Assembly (NCBI GenBank): GCA_023402075.1
Contig: JAEXCS010000019.1
Coordinates: 6,168 to 70,167, forward strand
Source of the DNA: Bacillota bacterium
GTDB lineage: Bacteria > Bacillota > Clostridia > Oscillospirales > Oscillospiraceae
Reading direction: 5' to 3'
Length of the DNA stretch: 64,000 bases
Notes under the pieces: model-generated
Databases searched by the model: none
The model's input: the letters and a program-made list of their open reading frames with translations, nothing else
What the model was told of the DNA's origin: nothing
Shown: in pieces, positions 61,875 to 64,000 of the stretch
Layout: the number at the start of each line of letters is the position of its first letter
Position numbering within the stretch: the first letter of the stretch is position 1
Made by a program: the position numbers and the translations under genes

Positions 61875-64000
61875 GACCAAGCTTCGCACCACAAAGGGAA
61901 ACCCCACGCCGCCCGCATCCAAAGCGGGCGGCATTTTAGATAAGCTGCTGGGCGGCAAGCCCCCGCAAACCGTTCAGCAGAGCATCCCTTATCGGGAAAT
62001 GCACCGGGATGGCGTCTGCCGGGTCAACGAGAGGCTGTACACCAAGACGGTAGAGTTTCAAGATATCAATTATCAGCTTGCCCAAAATGAGGATAAGACA
62101 CAGATTTTCGAGAATTACTGCGACTTCCTCAACTATTTTGACAGCTCCATTTCGGTGCAGCTCACTTTTATCAACCGCCGAGCCAACATCCGGGAGTTTC
62201 AACAGTCCATCGACATCCCCGACCGTGACGATGATTTCAATTCCATTCGCCGGGAGTATGCCAGTATGCTCAAAAATCAACTTGCCAAGGGTAACAACGG
62301 GCTTGTGAAGTCCAAGTATGTAACCTTCGGCATCGAGGCCGACAGCCTAAAAGCCGCCAAGCCCCGGCTGGAGCGGATTGAGACGGATATCCTTGCGGGC
62401 TTCAAAACGCTGGGTGTCACCGCCCGCCCTCTGACTGGGTTGGAGCGACTGGAGGTTCTGCATGGGCAGCTCCACCCGGACGGGCAGGAGAAATTTCGCT
62501 TCGACTGGCGGGATATCGCCAAAACCGGCAACGGCACCAAGGACGCCATCGCCCCCTCCGGCTTCGATTTTCGGGACGGGCGCACCTTTCGCATGGACGG
62601 TCACATCGGCGCCGTGAGCTTCGTGCAGATTCTCGCCCCGGAGCTGACCGACCGGCTTTTGGCGGATTTTCTCGACTTGGACGATGCCGTGACGGTCAAT
62701 CTTCATATCCGCTCCATCGACCAAGCGGAGGCCATCAAGACCATCAAGCGCAAGCTGTCCGACCTTGACAAGATGAAAATCGAAGAAAACAAGAAAGCGG
62801 TGCGGTCGGGCTACGACATGGATATCCTGCCGCCCGACCTCATCACCTACGGTGAGGAGGCCAAGCACCTTTTGGCCGATCTGCAGTCCCGCAACGAGCG
62901 GATGTTCCTCGTCACCGTGCTGGTCATGAACACCGCTACCAAACGGCAACGGCTGGACAACAGCGTCTTTGCCGCCGCTGGCGTGGCGCAAAAATACAAC
63001 TGCGCCTTAAAACGGCTCGACTGGCAGCAGGAGCAGGGCCTTATGTCTTCTCTGCCGCTGGGGAATAACCAGATCGAGATTCAGCGGGGCCTGACCACCA
63101 GTTCTACCGCCATATTCGTACCGTTCACCACGCAGGAACTGTTTCAGCAGGGCGAGGCTTTATATTACGGCCTCAATGCCCTCAGCAGTAACCTCATCAT
63201 GGCGGATCGCAAGCTGCTTAAGAACCCCAACGGACTTTTTCTTGGGACGCCCGGCTCCGGTAAGAGTTTCTCCGCCAAGCGTGAAATCGTGAATGTATTC
63301 CTGTTGACGGAGGACGACATCATTATATCAGATCCCGAGGCAGAATATTTTCCCATCGTGGAGCGGCTGGGCGGGCAGGTCATCCGGCTCTCGCCGGTGT
63401 CCCCACACCACATCAATCCGCTGGATATCAACCCCGATTACAGCGAGGAAGAAGACCCCCTTACTTTGAAGAGTGATTTCATTCTCTCTCTCTGTGAGTT
63501 GATTGTCGGCGGCAAAGAGGGGCTTCAGCCGGTGGAACGGACGATCATCGACCGCTGTACTCGCCTTGTCTACCGCGATTACCTCGCCGATCCCGCCCCG
63601 GAGCGCATGCCCATTCTGGAGGATTTATACAATCTGCTCCGGGCGCAGTCCAAGGCGGAAGCCCAGCGCATCGCCACCGCACTGGAAATCTATGTGACCG
63701 GCTCCCTGAACATCTTCAACCACCGCACTGATGTGGACATCCAGAACCGCCTGGTCTGTTATGACATCAAGGAGCTTGGCAAGGGCTTGAAAAAGATCGC
63801 CATGCTCATTTTGCAGGATTCGGTGTGGAACCGTGTCACCGTCAACCGCGCCGCCCACAAAACCACATGGTTCTACATCGATGAGATGCACCTGTTGCTC
63901 AAAGAAGAGCAAACCGCGGCCTACACGGTTGAAATTTGGAAACGTTTTAGAAAATGGGGCGGGATTCCAAGTGGTTTGACTCAGAATGTCAAGGATTTCC
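61798..64000 (+). CDS. VirB4/TraE-type conjugation ATPase (3' end outside window)
   Basis: Energises the conjugative type IV secretion channel. The start is TTG at 61798, nine bases after AAAGGAGGG, with a basic N-terminus. The sequence continues as RINGMHRDGV-type (YREMHRDGVCRVNERLY) and VTGSLNIFNHRTDVD; Walker A is LGTPGSGKSFSAKRE near residue 484 and Walker B region TTWFYIDEMHLLLKEE near residue 690. About 734 residues are seen before the window ends. Placement directly after PrgI is the standard CD1110-type order of clostridial ICEs. Confidence 0.93.
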   Translation, partial: MSTKTKQQAQQGKRLSVAAKSAARNKTKLRTTKGNPTPPASKAGGILDKLLGGKPPQTVQQSIPYREMHRDGVCRVNERLYTKTVEFQDINYQLAQNEDKTQIFENYCDFLNYFDSSISVQLTFINRRANIREFQQSIDIPDRDDDFNSIRREYASMLKNQLAKGNNGLVKSKYVTFGIEADSLKAAKPRLERIETDILAGFKTLGVTARPLTGLERLEVLHGQLHPDGQEKFRFDWRDIAKTGNGTKDAIAPSGFDFRDGRTFRMDGHIGAVSFVQILAPELTDRLLADFLDLDDAVTVNLHIRSIDQAEAIKTIKRKLSDLDKMKIEENKKAVRSGYDMDILPPDLITYGEEAKHLLADLQSRNERMFLVTVLVMNTATKRQRLDNSVFAAAGVAQKYNCALKRLDWQQEQGLMSSLPLGNNQIEIQRGLTTSSTAIFVPFTTQELFQQGEALYYGLNALSSNLIMADRKLLKNPNGLFLGTPGSGKSFSAKREIVNVFLLTEDDIIISDPEAEYFPIVERLGGQVIRLSPVSPHHINPLDINPDYSEEEDPLTLKSDFILSLCELIVGGKEGLQPVERTIIDRCTRLVYRDYLADPAPERMPILEDLYNLLRAQSKAEAQRIATALEIYVTGSLNIFNHRTDVDIQNRLVCYDIKELGKGLKKIAMLILQDSVWNRVTVNRAAHKTTWFYIDEMHLLLKEEQTAAYTVEIWKRFRKWGGIPSGLTQNVKDF

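Noticed and set aside
1..64000. CRISPR arrays
   Set aside because: No evenly spaced direct repeats were seen anywhere in the window.

Overview
The window is a piece of a high-GC, endospore-forming Firmicute chromosome. The sporulation genes yqfC and yqfD and a ylbJ-type gene, the CIRCE-controlled groESL, the T-box, lysine and FMN riboswitches and the general protein character point to a gut Oscillospiraceae-type clostridium (Flavonifractor, Lawsonibacter or Oscillibacter-like). This assignment is an inference from gene content; no rRNA is present to confirm it.

Layout. Positions 1-3.2 kb hold a leftward riboflavin operon (ribD-ribE-ribBA, the last cut by the window edge) behind an FMN riboswitch with two tandem terminators. 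At 3.3-4.2 kb lie two decayed genes of a lost mobile element (a replication-type HTH protein and a collapsed tyrosine recombinase), next to a tRNA cluster (Met, Glu, Val, leftward). groES-groEL follow with a perfect CIRCE. 7-16 kb is housekeeping: an RlmL-type rRNA methyltransferase, an NfeD/SPFH pair, XdhC, dCMP deaminase, a pyruvyltransferase-FrhB fusion, and a TrpB2-type enzyme under a T-box. 16.3-24.6 kb runs mostly leftward: a NhaC-type transporter under a lysine riboswitch, TudS/DUF523, DUF3783, NUDIX, an amino-acid permease, mreB, comF with a small XRE regulator, and ylbJ. 24.7-30.8 kb is a rightward block: yqfC-yqfD-phoH-ybeY, two small membrane proteins and recD2. 30.8-38.5 kb is a leftward nucleoside uptake and salvage operon (MBL hydrolase, deoC, deoD, BMP lipoprotein, ATPase, two permeases). 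An SLH-type/trypsin-like secreted protease and a DEAD-box helicase follow.

41.4-47 kb is a metal/efflux-type region: a DtxR-family regulator preceded by a 34-residue membrane peptide, with a consensus promoter and a palindromic operator, then a TetR regulator with its own 28-bp operator and a two-gene ABC exporter. 47.2-54 kb carries an AT-rich AraC regulator divergent from adhE. adhE is followed by a catalytically dead paralogue of its own alcohol dehydrogenase domain and a radical SAM gene. A long, structured leader precedes adhE.

54.3-64 kb is integrative/conjugative element DNA. It has a leftward serine recombinase with two small co-transcribed proteins that appear to share its C-terminal domain, a 5'-truncated RepA-like ATPase, a gene remnant at a rearrangement junction near 57.95 kb, and then rightward conjugation genes (PrgI, VirB4/TraE). 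Those are preceded by two secreted proteins that share a C-terminal domain; the larger has His-rich, Cys-rich and Ig-like segments.

The strongest candidates for undescribed biology are the adhE/pseudo-ADH/radical SAM cluster, the recombinase with its two related small proteins, and the His/Cys-rich secreted pair inside the conjugation module.
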